A stretch of 64,000 nucleotides of DNA, taken from NCBI GenBank assembly GCA_018240785.1, contig JAFEFC010000024.1, positions 95,793 to 159,792 of the forward strand, in the 5' to 3' direction. This document shows positions 45,570-54,857 of the stretch, piece after piece. The DNA is from Pseudomonadota bacterium (GTDB taxonomy: Bacteria; Pseudomonadota; Gammaproteobacteria; Burkholderiales; Rhodocyclaceae). Under the pieces are notes generated by a model that did not search any database, was not told the DNA's origin, and worked only from the letters and a program-made list of their open reading frames with translations. The first letter of the stretch is position 1; every line of letters starts with the position of its first letter. A program made the position numbers and the translations under genes.

Positions 45570-47608
45570 GATGGGCGGGTTTCCAGAAGCTCGGCGAGGG
45601 CCCTCGCGAGGGCGGGCTGGTCGAAAGGCTTGCGCAGCACCGGGATGTCCGCTGCGGCATCGCCGGTGAGGCTTTCGCTGGCGTAGCCGGTGATCAGCAG
45701 TACCGGCAGCCCGGGACGCAGCGCGCGGGCGCGCGCCGCCAGCTCCGGGCCGCCGATGCCGCCGGGCATCACCGTGTCGCTGACCAGGATGGCGATGTCG
45801 GCGACGTTCTCCAGCAGGCCCAGCGCCTCGATGCCGTCGCCCGCCTCGATCACCGGATGGCCGAGCGCGGTGAGCTGCATGCGGATCACCTTGCGCACCT
45901 CCGGCTCGTCCTCCACCAGCAGCACCGGCCCGTCGCGCAGCGGCAGGCTGCCCGCAGGGCGCTCGATGTCCGGGGCGACGGTTTGCGGCGCCGCAGTCAT
46001 CGGCAGCACGAAGCGCACGTTCGTGCCCTTGCCGCGCGTGCTGAGGATGCGCAGGTTGCCGCCGGACTGGCGCACGAAGCCATAGACCATCGACAGGCCG
46101 AGTCCGCTGCCGCCGCCGAAGGGCTTGGTGGTGAAGAAGGGCTCCAGCACGCGCGGCAGCACGGCCGCGTCGATGCCGCAGCCGGTGTCCGAGACGTCGA
46201 TCTGCACATAGTCCCCCGGGGGCACTTCCGCTGCACGGGCGAGGGCAGTGTCGAGCGCGCGCAGCGTCACCGCGATCGTCAGCTCGCCGCCGTCGGGCAT
46301 CGCGTCGCGCGCGTTCAGGGCGAGGTTCAGGATCGCGTTCTCGAGCTGGTGCGGGTCGACCAGCGCATGCAGCGGCTCCCCCGGCAGGCGCAACCTCACC
46401 TTGATGGTCTCGCCCAGGCTGCGTACCAGCAGGTGGGTCATGTTGTGCACCAGCGAGCCGACCTCGACCGCGGTCGGTTCCAGCGTCTGCCGCCGCGAGA
46501 AGGTCAGCAGCCGGCGGATCAGCTCCGCGCCGCGCCGCGCAGCTTGCAGCGCAGGGCCGACGTACTCGGCGACCTGCACGCCTTGGGGTCGCTCCTGCAG
46601 CGCAGACAGGTTGCCGATGATGATGGTGAGCAGGTTGTTGAAGTCGTGCGCGAGGCCGCCGGTGAGCTGCCCGACCGCCTCCATCTTCTGCGCCTGCACC
46701 AGCGCCGCCTGGTTGGCCCGCTGTTCGGTGATGTCGGTGCTCATCACGAAGAGGCCGACCACCGCCTTGCCGTCGGCGCCGACCTCGGGCACCAGCACGC
46801 TACGCGCATGCAGGGGACGGCCGCCCGGGCCGGTGCGGCTGTATTCGTAGCACATGCGCTCACCGCCGCGCGCGCGCTCGATCTGAGCTTGAATCTGGGC
46901 GTAGGCCTCGTCGCCGACCACTTCGCGGATGTTCCGGCCGACGATCTCGTCCTTCGGGTAACCGAACCAGTCGGCATAGCCGCGGTTGGCGAAGTGGTAG
47001 ATCTCCTGGCTGTCCACGTAGGCGATCATCGCCGGGATGGAGTCGATGATCAGTTGCAGGCGGTGCTCGCTGCGGCGCAGCGCGCCGGCGATCTGGTCGA
47101 TGTCGCTGTTGGCCTGCTCAAGCTCCGCGGTACGCTCGCGCACCCGCGCCTCGAGCTGCGCGTTCTGTTGCTGGATCACCGCCTCGTAGCGGCGCTGCTC
47201 GGTGACGTCGGTCCACAAGGACACGAAGCCGAGGTTGGGGATGGGGACGCCGCGCACCGCCAGGACCGTGCCGTTGGGCCGCGCCCGCTCGATGTAGTGC
47301 GGCTGGAAGGCGCGGGCCGCCGCCATGCGCTGCGCCACCAGCGTCTCGATGTCGCCTTCGCCGTATTCGCCGCGCGCGGCATTGAAGCGCACGAAGGCCT
47401 CGAAGGGCGTGCCGACCCGCACCAGTTCCTCCGGGAAGTCGAGCAGGCGGACCAGCGCCTTGTTCCAGGTGACGAGCTTGGGCGTGGTGTCGAACACCGC
47501 GATGGCCTGGTCGAGCAGGTCGAACCCGGCCAGCAGCAGGTCGTGCCGCCGCAACTGTTCCGGCGTGAAGGCCTGGGCGTCGGGCGCGGCATTGGCTGGC
47601 TTCACCAT
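45566..47608 (-). CDS. Soluble hybrid histidine kinase (PAS-PAS-HisKA-HATPase-REC)
   Basis: A 680-residue hybrid sensor kinase without membrane segments. PAS-like region near 22-140 (FDLLDQAIAVFDTTPKLVTW), coiled linker about 141-180, second PAS about 182-300 (DSIPAMIAYVDSQEIYHFAN), HisKA with His321 (GQLTGGLAHDFNNLL), HATPase with NAILNLALNARDAM, DTGCGID and GGGSGLGLSMVYGF, then a C-terminal receiver (VLLVEDEPEVRKV; Asp in VSDTVMPGG). A phosphorelay with the overlapping response regulator is likely. The ATG at 47608 has a GGAGA site; longer frames upstream are not supported. Confidence 0.92.
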   Translation of the reverse strand: MVKPANAAPDAQAFTPEQLRRHDLLLAGFDLLDQAIAVFDTTPKLVTWNKALVRLLDFPEELVRVGTPFEAFVRFNAARGEYGEGDIETLVAQRMAAARAFQPHYIERARPNGTVLAVRGVPIPNLGFVSLWTDVTEQRRYEAVIQQQNAQLEARVRERTAELEQANSDIDQIAGALRRSEHRLQLIIDSIPAMIAYVDSQEIYHFANRGYADWFGYPKDEIVGRNIREVVGDEAYAQIQAQIERARGGERMCYEYSRTGPGGRPLHARSVLVPEVGADGKAVVGLFVMSTDITEQRANQAALVQAQKMEAVGQLTGGLAHDFNNLLTIIIGNLSALQERPQGVQVAEYVGPALQAARRGAELIRRLLTFSRRQTLEPTAVEVGSLVHNMTHLLVRSLGETIKVRLRLPGEPLHALVDPHQLENAILNLALNARDAMPDGGELTIAVTLRALDTALARAAEVPPGDYVQIDVSDTGCGIDAAVLPRVLEPFFTTKPFGGGSGLGLSMVYGFVRQSGGNLRILSTRGKGTNVRFVLPMTAAPQTVAPDIERPAGSLPLRDGPVLLVEDEPEVRKVIRMQLTALGHPVIEAGDGIEALGLLENVADIAILVSDTVMPGGIGGPELAARARALRPGLPVLLITGYASESLTGDAAADIPVLRKPFDQPALARALAELLETRPS

Positions 47609-47960
47609 GTGCGACGTGTCTCCGGATCCAAGATGATTGTCGTTGTCGGGGCGATGTTTGCACAACTTGCACCGCGGCGGCTGCGTCATTCGACCTCTGC
47701 TCGCGTGCGGTGGCTGCGGGCCGCGCCATTCGTGACGTACTTCATTGTCCGGCCAGGTCCGCCTCGACATACTCGGAATGTCATTTTTCGGCCGAGCCGA
47801 TGTTACGGCCCGGCCTTGCGCGTCAAGGGCACACCCGTCGAAAGGCGGGGCCGCAAAGCTTCCGGACTAAACCCCGAACAGGGGCATGTCAGCGGGGCTG
47901 CCGCAGCAGCATTCGTTTCGTGCTCTTGGCGTTGTCCGACCAGGAACAGGAGACGCGCAA
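47609..47960. other. Divergent intergenic region, kinase / protease
   Basis: A 352-base gap between the histidine kinase and the subtilase. It should hold both promoters. I see a short GACAT-N7-ATGTC inverted repeat near 47768-47784 but no convincing -35/-10 pair, RNA gene or small frame with a ribosome site. Confidence 0.5.
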
Positions 47961-50135
47961 ATGGAGTTCCGCCTCATCGCCACGGCCATCGCCGTGGCCC
48001 TTCCCGCGTTGTCGCACGGCCAGGTGGCCGAGTTGCTGGCAGCTCCCCTCAACAGCTACGAGCAGGGCTACAACCGCGTTCAGAAGCAGGTTGGCGCCGA
48101 TCTCGCGCAGGCACGCGGCTACACCGGCAAGGGCGCGGTGGTTGCGATACTCGACACCGGCTTCGAGGGCAGCCATCCCGAGCTGAAGATCCAGTTCGCC
48201 AGCACGCAGATGTTCGACGCCAGCACCGGGAAGTATGTGGCCATCACCGACGGCAATGGTCACGGCACCCACGTCGCCGGCATCGTCGCCGGCTCCACCG
48301 GAACCGGTTACAGCTATGGCATCGCGCCCGACGCGAAGGTGCTGCCCATCAAGGTGTTCACCAGTTCGACCTGGACGGCAAGCAGCACCGCGCTGGCCGC
48401 CGGACTGCAGAGCGCGACGGCGAACAAGAGCGTGTCGGTCATCAGCATGAGCCTCGGCGGCAGCGGCCCACTCGGGGGGACTTTCGAGACCGCGCTACGC
48501 AACACCGTCAATGCCGACAAGCTGGTCGTGGTCGCGGCAGGCAACAGCGCTGGCACCGATCCACAGTGGCCAGCCCGGTACGCCAGGGAGAGCTGGGCCA
48601 AGGGGCAGATCATCGCGGTGGGCGCAGTGGATGCGAACAACCAGATCGCCAGCTTCTCCAACCGTGCGGGCGACACTGCGAACTGGTACCTGGTGGCGCC
48701 AGGCACCAGCGTGCTGTCGTCCTACCTCGGTGGCAGCTATGCGTACATGAGCGGCACCTCCATGGCGACGCCGGTGGTCGCCGGTGCGGCCGCGCTCCTC
48801 GAAGCTGCGTGGCCCCAGCTCAAGGCCGGGCAGGTTGCGGCCATCCTGTTCCAGACGGCGACGGATCTGGGCGCCCCGGGCGTCGATGCCATTTACGGAC
48901 GGGGCCTGCTCAACGTCGATCGCGCGATGCAGCCGGTCGGTACGTTGACCGTGCCGACCTCGGGCACGAAGACGGTCAGCGCTGCGACTACGGTCCTGCG
49001 CACTTCCGTTGCCTCATGGAGTGGACTGCGCGTCGCGGCGGCGGCCGGGCAGTTCCGCGGCGTCAGCGTCGATGCCTTCAATCGCGATTTTGCCGTCGAT
49101 TTCGGCGCCGGCATCCGCGCTCCCGCGCGTGATGGTATGGCCGAGCTGCTGGCCACGGCAGGGCGTCCGCTGTGGGTGGCCGAGCAGGTGGCGCGCGACG
49201 GGTCCCGCTTCCTGAGCGCCGTCGAGGTCGAGCGCCCGCATGGGCCGTTCGTCGGGGAGGGCGAGCAGCGCACCCTGGTCGCGACCAGCGCACTGTTCAT
49301 GCTTGGCGGCGGCAGGGAACTGGCGCTTGCCGGTGGCAGCCTGGCGGGGCGCTATTTCGGCCTGGCCGAGCTCGACGCGACGCTGGCCAATCCTTACCTG
49401 GGGCTCACGCGGTCGGCGGCTCAACTGGCCTTCGGCTTCACCCACGGCGCATGGCGCATGAAGGCGGGCGTACTCGACGGTGGGCTCAATGCGGCGATGG
49501 CCGGGCAGCATGGGCCGGCCGAGCGTGCGTCGGGCGGGCGGGCGCTGGTCGGCGAACTGAACTATGCGGTCGACGACGCGGTGATGCTGGGCGCGCAGCT
49601 TGCGGACGTCGCCGAGGCGGACGGCTGGCTTGGCGCGGCCGGCAGCGGGGGCCTGGGCCTGAGCAGCGCCCGCACCCGCACGCTGACCGCCCATGGCAGC
49701 TACCGCCTGAGCGACGGGGTCACGCTGGCTGCGCAGTACTCTGTCGCGCGCACCTCCGATGCCCGGGGCGATGCCCTGCTTGTGGCCGCTCGCGGCGTGC
49801 GATCCGAAGCGTTCGCGCTCGGGCTGGTCGGGCACGGCGCCTTCCTCGTCGGTGACCGGATGTCCCTCACGCTGTCGAGTCCGATGCGCATCTCGCGCGG
49901 GACCGCGCGGGTGGACATGCCGGTCGACATCACCGAGTCTGGCGATCCGGTATTCGAATCGCGCCGCGTGCCGCTCGCCAGCACCAGTCGCGAACTGAAG
50001 CTCGCGCTCGACTATGCGATGCCGTTGTCGGCCACCACCAGCCTGTCCTGGGTCGCCGCGCTGCGCGACAACGCCGACCATGTGGCCGGCGAGCGCGATG
50101 TCCAGGCCGGCATGGTCTATCGCGCGGCGTTCTGA
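47961..50135 (+). CDS. Subtilisin-like (S8) serine protease with C-terminal beta-barrel
   Basis: A 724-residue secreted protease. Signal peptide about 1-19. Catalytic triad: Asp65 (AILDTGFEGSHP), His101 (GNGHGTHVAGIVAG), Ser267 (SGTSMATPVVAG), with the oxyanion Asn in VVAAGNSAGT. After about residue 430 comes a region rich in alternating strands, ending in MVYRAAF with a terminal aromatic, consistent with an autotransporter-like outer-membrane barrel. The protease domain would be displayed or released outside. A CAGGAGA site precedes the ATG at 47961. The substrate is unknown. Confidence 0.9.
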   Translation: MEFRLIATAIAVALPALSHGQVAELLAAPLNSYEQGYNRVQKQVGADLAQARGYTGKGAVVAILDTGFEGSHPELKIQFASTQMFDASTGKYVAITDGNGHGTHVAGIVAGSTGTGYSYGIAPDAKVLPIKVFTSSTWTASSTALAAGLQSATANKSVSVISMSLGGSGPLGGTFETALRNTVNADKLVVVAAGNSAGTDPQWPARYARESWAKGQIIAVGAVDANNQIASFSNRAGDTANWYLVAPGTSVLSSYLGGSYAYMSGTSMATPVVAGAAALLEAAWPQLKAGQVAAILFQTATDLGAPGVDAIYGRGLLNVDRAMQPVGTLTVPTSGTKTVSAATTVLRTSVASWSGLRVAAAAGQFRGVSVDAFNRDFAVDFGAGIRAPARDGMAELLATAGRPLWVAEQVARDGSRFLSAVEVERPHGPFVGEGEQRTLVATSALFMLGGGRELALAGGSLAGRYFGLAELDATLANPYLGLTRSAAQLAFGFTHGAWRMKAGVLDGGLNAAMAGQHGPAERASGGRALVGELNYAVDDAVMLGAQLADVAEADGWLGAAGSGGLGLSSARTRTLTAHGSYRLSDGVTLAAQYSVARTSDARGDALLVAARGVRSEAFALGLVGHGAFLVGDRMSLTLSSPMRISRGTARVDMPVDITESGDPVFESRRVPLASTSRELKLALDYAMPLSATTSLSWVAALRDNADHVAGERDVQAGMVYRAAF

Positions 50136-50210
50136 GTCCGCGCCACCATCCGCTGCCGGCCGCGAGCGGTCTTCACTGCCATCCGCAGCGATCGTCGGCG
50201 CGGTGACGGC

Positions 50211-51341
50211 TCAGGCCGGCGAATTGGGGCCGCCAGTGCTGGGGCCGCCGGTACGGGGGCCGCCAGTGCGGGGCCCGTCAGTGCGTGTCGCCAGGCGACG
50301 CCGGAACTGTTCCGGCGACACGCCGCTCCAGGCGACGAAGGCGCGATAGAAGGCCGAGGTGTCGGCATAGCCCAGCTCGGCGGCGATGCGCGCCACCGGC
50401 TGGCGCGTCTTGGTCAGCCGGGCGAGCGCGATGTCGCGGCGGATGGCGTCCTTGATGCTGCGGAAGCTGGCGCCTTCTTCCTCCAGCCGGCGGTGCAGCG
50501 TGCGCGGCGAAACGTGCAGCCGGCCGGCAACTTCGTCCAGCGACAGGCTGGCAGGCAGGGCGTCGCGCAGCAGGTCGCGCACGCGGAACACCATCTCGCG
50601 GTCGCGGCGGTACAGCATGGAGATCTTGCCCGGCGCGCCATCGAGGAAGTCGGCCAGCGCGGCCTCGTCGCGACGGATCGGCAGATCGAGCAGGTTGGCC
50701 TGGAAACTGGCGCTCAGCAGCGCGGCGCCGAAGCTGGAATGCTCGGTGTAGACCAGCGCGTAGTCGTCGGCGTGGGGCGGCCGGGCATAGGGGAAGCTCA
50801 CCGCGTCCAGCGCCAGGCCGCGGCCGACGAACCAGCACGCCACGCCATGCAGCAGGCGCAGCAGCCACTCCAAGGCGAACACCCGCGCCGGGTCGTCGGC
50901 GTCGGCGGTCAGTGCGCGCGCCTCGGCGATCCTCAATTCGGCACGGAGAGTGTCCCGCCGGATCTCGACCTCGAGATCCGGCAGCACGATGCGCATGAAG
51001 CGCGCCGCGCGCGCCAGCGCTTCGGCCAGCGTGGGTGCGCCGAGCATGCCGCGGCACAGGAATTCGAAGCAGCCCGGCGGCATGCTGCGGCTGAAAAGGC
51101 CGAAACCCTCGTCCTGCAGCTCGGCCACCACCCGGTTGTACAGCGCTGCGTAGCGATCGACAGGCACGCGGCTGGCAGCGTCTGCAAGATCGATGCCGCT
51201 TGCGGCGAGGAGGAGGGCAGGGTCGCGCCCGGCGCGGCGCATGCCGGACAGCATGCCGGTGACGAAACCCATCGCGACCGTGGCGCGGCTGCGGTAGGCT
51301 CGCGGTGAAGCCTGGACGTTCGGGGTCGGGGAGCGGGGCAT
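50211..51341 (-). CDS. AraC-family regulator with repetitive TGGP tail
   Basis: A 376-residue regulator from the ATG at 51341: N-terminal arabinose-binding-like domain of the OruR/ArgR type (about 30-220) and C-terminal AraC helix-turn-helix pair (about 262-355; [20 protein letters not shown], then [20 protein letters not shown]). The last residues are a short tandem repeat ([18 protein letters not shown]), unlike the usual family end. A TTG at 51389 would add 16 residues. Divergent from icmF and so likely its regulator, perhaps responding to a branched-chain acid or acyl-CoA. Confidence 0.87.
   Translation of the reverse strand: MPRSPTPNVQASPRAYRSRATVAMGFVTGMLSGMRRAGRDPALLLAASGIDLADAASRVPVDRYAALYNRVVAELQDEGFGLFSRSMPPGCFEFLCRGMLGAPTLAEALARAARFMRIVLPDLEVEIRRDTLRAELRIAEARALTADADDPARVFALEWLLRLLHGVACWFVGRGLALDAVSFPYARPPHADDYALVYTEHSSFGAALLSASFQANLLDLPIRRDEAALADFLDGAPGKISMLYRRDREMVFRVRDLLRDALPASLSLDEVAGRLHVSPRTLHRRLEEEGASFRSIKDAIRRDIALARLTKTRQPVARIAAELGYADTSAFYRAFVAWSGVSPEQFRRRLATRTDGPRTGGPRTGGPSTGGPNSPA
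50225..50282 (-). repeat. Short tandem repeat encoding the TGGP tail
   Basis: About four degenerate copies of a 15-base unit (GGGGCCGCCAGTGCT on the plus strand) at the 3' end of the AraC-type gene. They encode repeated Thr-Gly-Gly-Pro-Arg/Ser. The unit length keeps the frame, so copy number could vary without disrupting the protein. Confidence 0.8.
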
Positions 51342-51430
51342 GGCGCGGGGCCTGGCGGTTGCGGCGAGCGAGTCGCCAATCTGCTTCAATATTCTGGCGG
51401 ATTTTGCACGATCATCGTCCGTTGCAACAA

Positions 51431-51459
51431 TGGCAATGCCGGCGGTCGGCTTCTAACAT
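51431..51459 (+). promoter_or_regulatory. Predicted icmF promoter
   Basis: TGGCAA (51431-51436) and TAACAT (51454-51459) are separated by 17 bases and lie 36 bases before the icmF start. A TTGCAACAA stretch immediately upstream (51422-51430) is a candidate regulator contact. Confidence 0.55.
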
Positions 51460-51494
51460 TCACGGATACACATCAACCGGTGGAGGAGTCCAAC

Positions 51495-54400
51495 ATGACC
51501 GACCTGAGCGTGGCGCACAAGCTGTCGCCGTACAAGCCGAAGAACAAGGTGCGTTTCGTCACCGCAGCGGCCCTGTTCGACGGCCATGACGCTTCGATCA
51601 ACATCATGCGCCGCATCCTGCAATCCACCGGTGCAGAGGTCATTCATCTCGGTCACAACCGCTCGGTTGGCGAGATCGTCAACGCCGCGCTCCAGGAAGA
51701 CGTGCAGGGCATCGCCATCACGTCCTACCAGGGCGGCCACGTCGAGTTCTTCAAGTACATGATCGACCTGCTGAAGGCCAACGGCGGCGACAAGATCAAG
51801 GTGTTCGGCGGCGGTGGCGGCGTGATCGTGCCGGCCGAGATCCGCGAACTGCACGACTACGGCGTGACCCACATCTTCTCGCCCGAGGACGGCGCCAAGA
51901 TGGGCCTGCAGGGCATGATCAACAGCGTGGTCGAGCGCTGCGACCTCGACATCACCAAGGCCGCGCCGCAGAAGGCCGACGAGGTGCTGAAGGCGCTGGC
52001 CGCCGGCGACCGTCGCGCTCAGTTGCGTGACCTCTCCCGGATCATCACCGCGCTCGAGAACGGCGGCTACGGCGATGACGTCAAGAAGGCGCTGATCGAC
52101 GCCGCCGCCAAGACCAAGGTGCCGACGCTCGGCATCACCGGCACCGGCGGCGCAGGCAAGTCCTCACTCACCGACGAGCTGGTGCGCCGCTTCCGTCTCG
52201 ACCAGGACGACAAGCTCAAGCTCGCCATCGTGTCGATCGACCCCTCGCGCAAGCGCACCGGCGGCGCGCTGCTCGGCGACCGCATCCGCATGAACGCGAT
52301 CGAGCACGACAACATCTACATGCGCTCGCTCGCCACCCGCGACACTGGCTCGGAGATCTCGGTGGCGTTGCCGGAAGTCATCGCCGCCTGCAAGCTGGCG
52401 GGCTTCGACCTGGTCATCGTCGAGACCTCGGGCATCGGCCAGGGCAACGCCGCCATCGTGCCCTTCGTCGATCTGTCGCTGTACGTGATGACGCCCGAGT
52501 TCGGCGCGGCGAGCCAGCTCGAGAAGATCGACATGCTCGACTTCGCGGACTTCGTCGCGATCAACAAGTTCGACCGCAAGGGCGCGCAGGACGCGCTGCG
52601 CGACGTGCGCAAGCAGTACCAGCGCAACCGCGAGCTGTTCAACCAGGCGACGGAAGAGATGCCGGTGTTCGGCACCATGGCGGCCCGCTTCAACGACGAC
52701 GGCGTCACCGCGCTGTACCAGGCGATGCTGCCGGCGCTCGTCGGCAAGGGGTTGAAGGCGGCCAAGAACAAGCTGCCGGTGGTCAAGGTCAGGGCGTCGT
52801 CCGAAGGCCGCGCCATCGTTCCCGCCGATCGCACCCGCTACCTGGCCGAGATCGCCGACACCGTGCGCGGCTACCACAAGCACATCGAGCAGCAGGCGCG
52901 CGTCGCGCGCGAGCGCCAGTCGCTGAAGATCGCCAAGAGCCTGTTCGAGCAGTGCGGCAAGGACGCCGGCTCGTTCGCGGAAATGATCGACTGGAAGGAC
53001 GGCGAGCTGACGCCGGCGGCGAAGAAGCTGCTCGACATGTGGCCGAAGACCAAGGAGCTCTACGCCGCCGACGAGTACGTGGTGAAGATCCGCGACAAGG
53101 AGATCCGCACCCAGCTCACCAGCACCTCGCTGTCGGGCAGCAAGATCCGCAAGGTGGCGCTGCCCAACTTCGAGGACGCGGGCGAGACGCTCAAGTTCCT
53201 GATGAAGGAGAACGTCCCCGGCTCCTTCCCCTACACCGCCGGCGTGTTCGCGTTCAAGCGCGAGGGCGAGGACCCGACCCGCATGTTCGCGGGCGAGGGC
53301 GACGCCTTCCGCACCAACCGCCGCTTCAAGAAGGTGTCCGAAGGCATGCCGGCGCACCGCCTGTCGACCGCCTTCGACTCGGTCACGCTGTACGGCTGCG
53401 ACCCCGACCTGCGTCCGGACATCTACGGCAAGATCGGCAACTCGGGCGTGTCCATCGCAACGCTCGACGACATGAAGGTGCTGTACGACGGCTTCGACCT
53501 GTGCGCGCCCAGCACCTCGGTGTCGATGACGATCAACGGCCCGGCGCCGATCATCCTGGCCTTCTTCTTCAACACTGCGCTCGACCAGCAGATCGCCAGG
53601 TTCATGGCCGACAACGGCCGCGATCCGACCGAGGACGAGGTGCAGAAGATCAAGGAATGGACGCTGTCGACCGTGCGCGGCACGGTGCAGGCCGACATCC
53701 TGAAGGAAGACCAGGGCCAGAACACCTGCATCTTCAGCACCGAGTTCGCGCTGAAGATGATGGGCGACATCCAGGAATACTTCGTGCACCACAAGGTGCA
53801 GAACTTCTACTCGGTGTCGATCTCCGGCTACCACATTGCCGAGGCCGGAGCGAACCCGATCAGCCAGCTCGCCTTCACGCTGTCGAACGGCTTCACCTAC
53901 GTCGAGTCGTACCTGGCACGCGGCATGCACATCGACGACTTCGCGCCCAACCTGAGCTTCTTCTTCAGCAACGGCATGGACCCGGAATATTCGGTGATCG
54001 GCCGTGTTGCCCGCCGCATCTGGGCGGTGGCGATGAAGAACAAGTACGGCGCCAACGAGCGCAGCCAGAAGCTGAAGTACCACGTGCAGACCTCGGGCCG
54101 CTCGCTGCACGCACAGGAGATGGACTTCAACGACATCCGCACCACGCTGCAGGCGCTCATCGCGATCTACGACAACTGCAACTCGCTGCACACCAACGCC
54201 TACGACGAGGCGATCACCACGCCGACGGAAGAAAGCGTGCGGCGCGCGATGGCGATCCAGCTCATCATCAACCGCGAGTGGGGCCTGGCGAAGAACGAGA
54301 ACCCGAACCAGGGCGCCTTCATCATCGAGGAGCTCACCGACCTCGTCGAAGAGGCGGTGCTGAAGGAGTTCGAGGCCATCGCCAGCCGCGGCGGCGTGCT

Positions 54401-54773
54401 CGGCGCGATGGAGACCGGCTACCAGCGCGGCAAGATCCAGGAGGAGTCGCTCTACTACGAGCACAAGAAGCACGACGGCTCCTACCCGATCATCGGCGTC
54501 AATACCTTCCTCAACCCGAAGGGCCACGTCGATCAGGAGATCGAGCTGGCGCGCTCGACCGAGGAAGAGAAGCAGTCGCAGTTGAAGCGCCTGGCCGACT
54601 TCCACGCCCGTAACAAGGACGAGGCGCCGAAGTGGCTGGGCAAGCTGCAGCAGGCCGTCATCGACAACGCCAACGTGTTCGAGGTGCTGGTCGATGCGGT
54701 GCGCTACTGCTCGCTGGGGCAGATCACCGGCGCGCTGTACAAGGTCGGCGGGCAGTATCGGCGCAGCATGTAA
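51495..54773 (+). CDS. icmF: Fused isobutyryl-CoA mutase IcmF
   Basis: A 1092-residue adenosylcobalamin mutase fused to its own G-protein chaperone. Order: cobalamin domain (about 18-150, [12 protein letters not shown] with ligand His31), MeaB-like GTPase (Walker [13 protein letters not shown] near 213-224), and mutase barrel (about 560-1092). Two active-site residues identify isobutyryl-CoA as substrate: Phe611 (RRFKK) and Gln742 (KEDQGQNT) replace Tyr and Arg of methylmalonyl-CoA mutase. It interconverts isobutyryl- and n-butyryl-CoA. GGAGGAG precedes the ATG at 51495. Often misannotated as methylmalonyl-CoA mutase; pivalyl-CoA activity cannot be excluded. Confidence 0.95.
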   Translation: MTDLSVAHKLSPYKPKNKVRFVTAAALFDGHDASINIMRRILQSTGAEVIHLGHNRSVGEIVNAALQEDVQGIAITSYQGGHVEFFKYMIDLLKANGGDKIKVFGGGGGVIVPAEIRELHDYGVTHIFSPEDGAKMGLQGMINSVVERCDLDITKAAPQKADEVLKALAAGDRRAQLRDLSRIITALENGGYGDDVKKALIDAAAKTKVPTLGITGTGGAGKSSLTDELVRRFRLDQDDKLKLAIVSIDPSRKRTGGALLGDRIRMNAIEHDNIYMRSLATRDTGSEISVALPEVIAACKLAGFDLVIVETSGIGQGNAAIVPFVDLSLYVMTPEFGAASQLEKIDMLDFADFVAINKFDRKGAQDALRDVRKQYQRNRELFNQATEEMPVFGTMAARFNDDGVTALYQAMLPALVGKGLKAAKNKLPVVKVRASSEGRAIVPADRTRYLAEIADTVRGYHKHIEQQARVARERQSLKIAKSLFEQCGKDAGSFAEMIDWKDGELTPAAKKLLDMWPKTKELYAADEYVVKIRDKEIRTQLTSTSLSGSKIRKVALPNFEDAGETLKFLMKENVPGSFPYTAGVFAFKREGEDPTRMFAGEGDAFRTNRRFKKVSEGMPAHRLSTAFDSVTLYGCDPDLRPDIYGKIGNSGVSIATLDDMKVLYDGFDLCAPSTSVSMTINGPAPIILAFFFNTALDQQIARFMADNGRDPTEDEVQKIKEWTLSTVRGTVQADILKEDQGQNTCIFSTEFALKMMGDIQEYFVHHKVQNFYSVSISGYHIAEAGANPISQLAFTLSNGFTYVESYLARGMHIDDFAPNLSFFFSNGMDPEYSVIGRVARRIWAVAMKNKYGANERSQKLKYHVQTSGRSLHAQEMDFNDIRTTLQALIAIYDNCNSLHTNAYDEAITTPTEESVRRAMAIQLIINREWGLAKNENPNQGAFIIEELTDLVEEAVLKEFEAIASRGGVLGAMETGYQRGKIQEESLYYEHKKHDGSYPIIGVNTFLNPKGHVDQEIELARSTEEEKQSQLKRLADFHARNKDEAPKWLGKLQQAVIDNANVFEVLVDAVRYCSLGQITGALYKVGGQYRRSM

Positions 54774-54794
54774 GGGCGGCGGGGAATCCCGCAT

Positions 54795-54840
54795 TCGGTG
54801 AACGACAAACGGCGCCGCGGCGCCGTTTGTCGTTCACCGA
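54795..54840. terminator. 46-base perfect palindrome, bidirectional terminator
   Basis: The sequence from 54795 to 54840 is its own reverse complement throughout, with core AAACGGCGCCGCGGCGCCGTTT flush between the convergent icmF and the PHB depolymerase-like gene. The GC stem with AAAC/GTTTGT flanks fits a bidirectional terminator. Such a long perfect palindrome without a loop is unusual. Confidence 0.78.
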
Positions 54841-54857
54841 GAGGAGCGGCGGACGAT

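Noticed and set aside
45857-49132. A roughly 1,090-codon frame running antisense to the histidine kinase and then through the start of the protease gene
   Set aside because: It overlaps two well-supported genes in other frames and its translation has no recognisable domain; a shadow of GC-rich coding.
52164-54794. An 876-codon frame antisense to icmF
   Set aside because: icmF is certain from its motifs; the opposite frame is compositionally biased and featureless.
54795-54840. Attachment site or transposon end
   Set aside because: The perfect palindrome lies between convergent genes, with no integrase or second copy in the window; terminator function explains it better.
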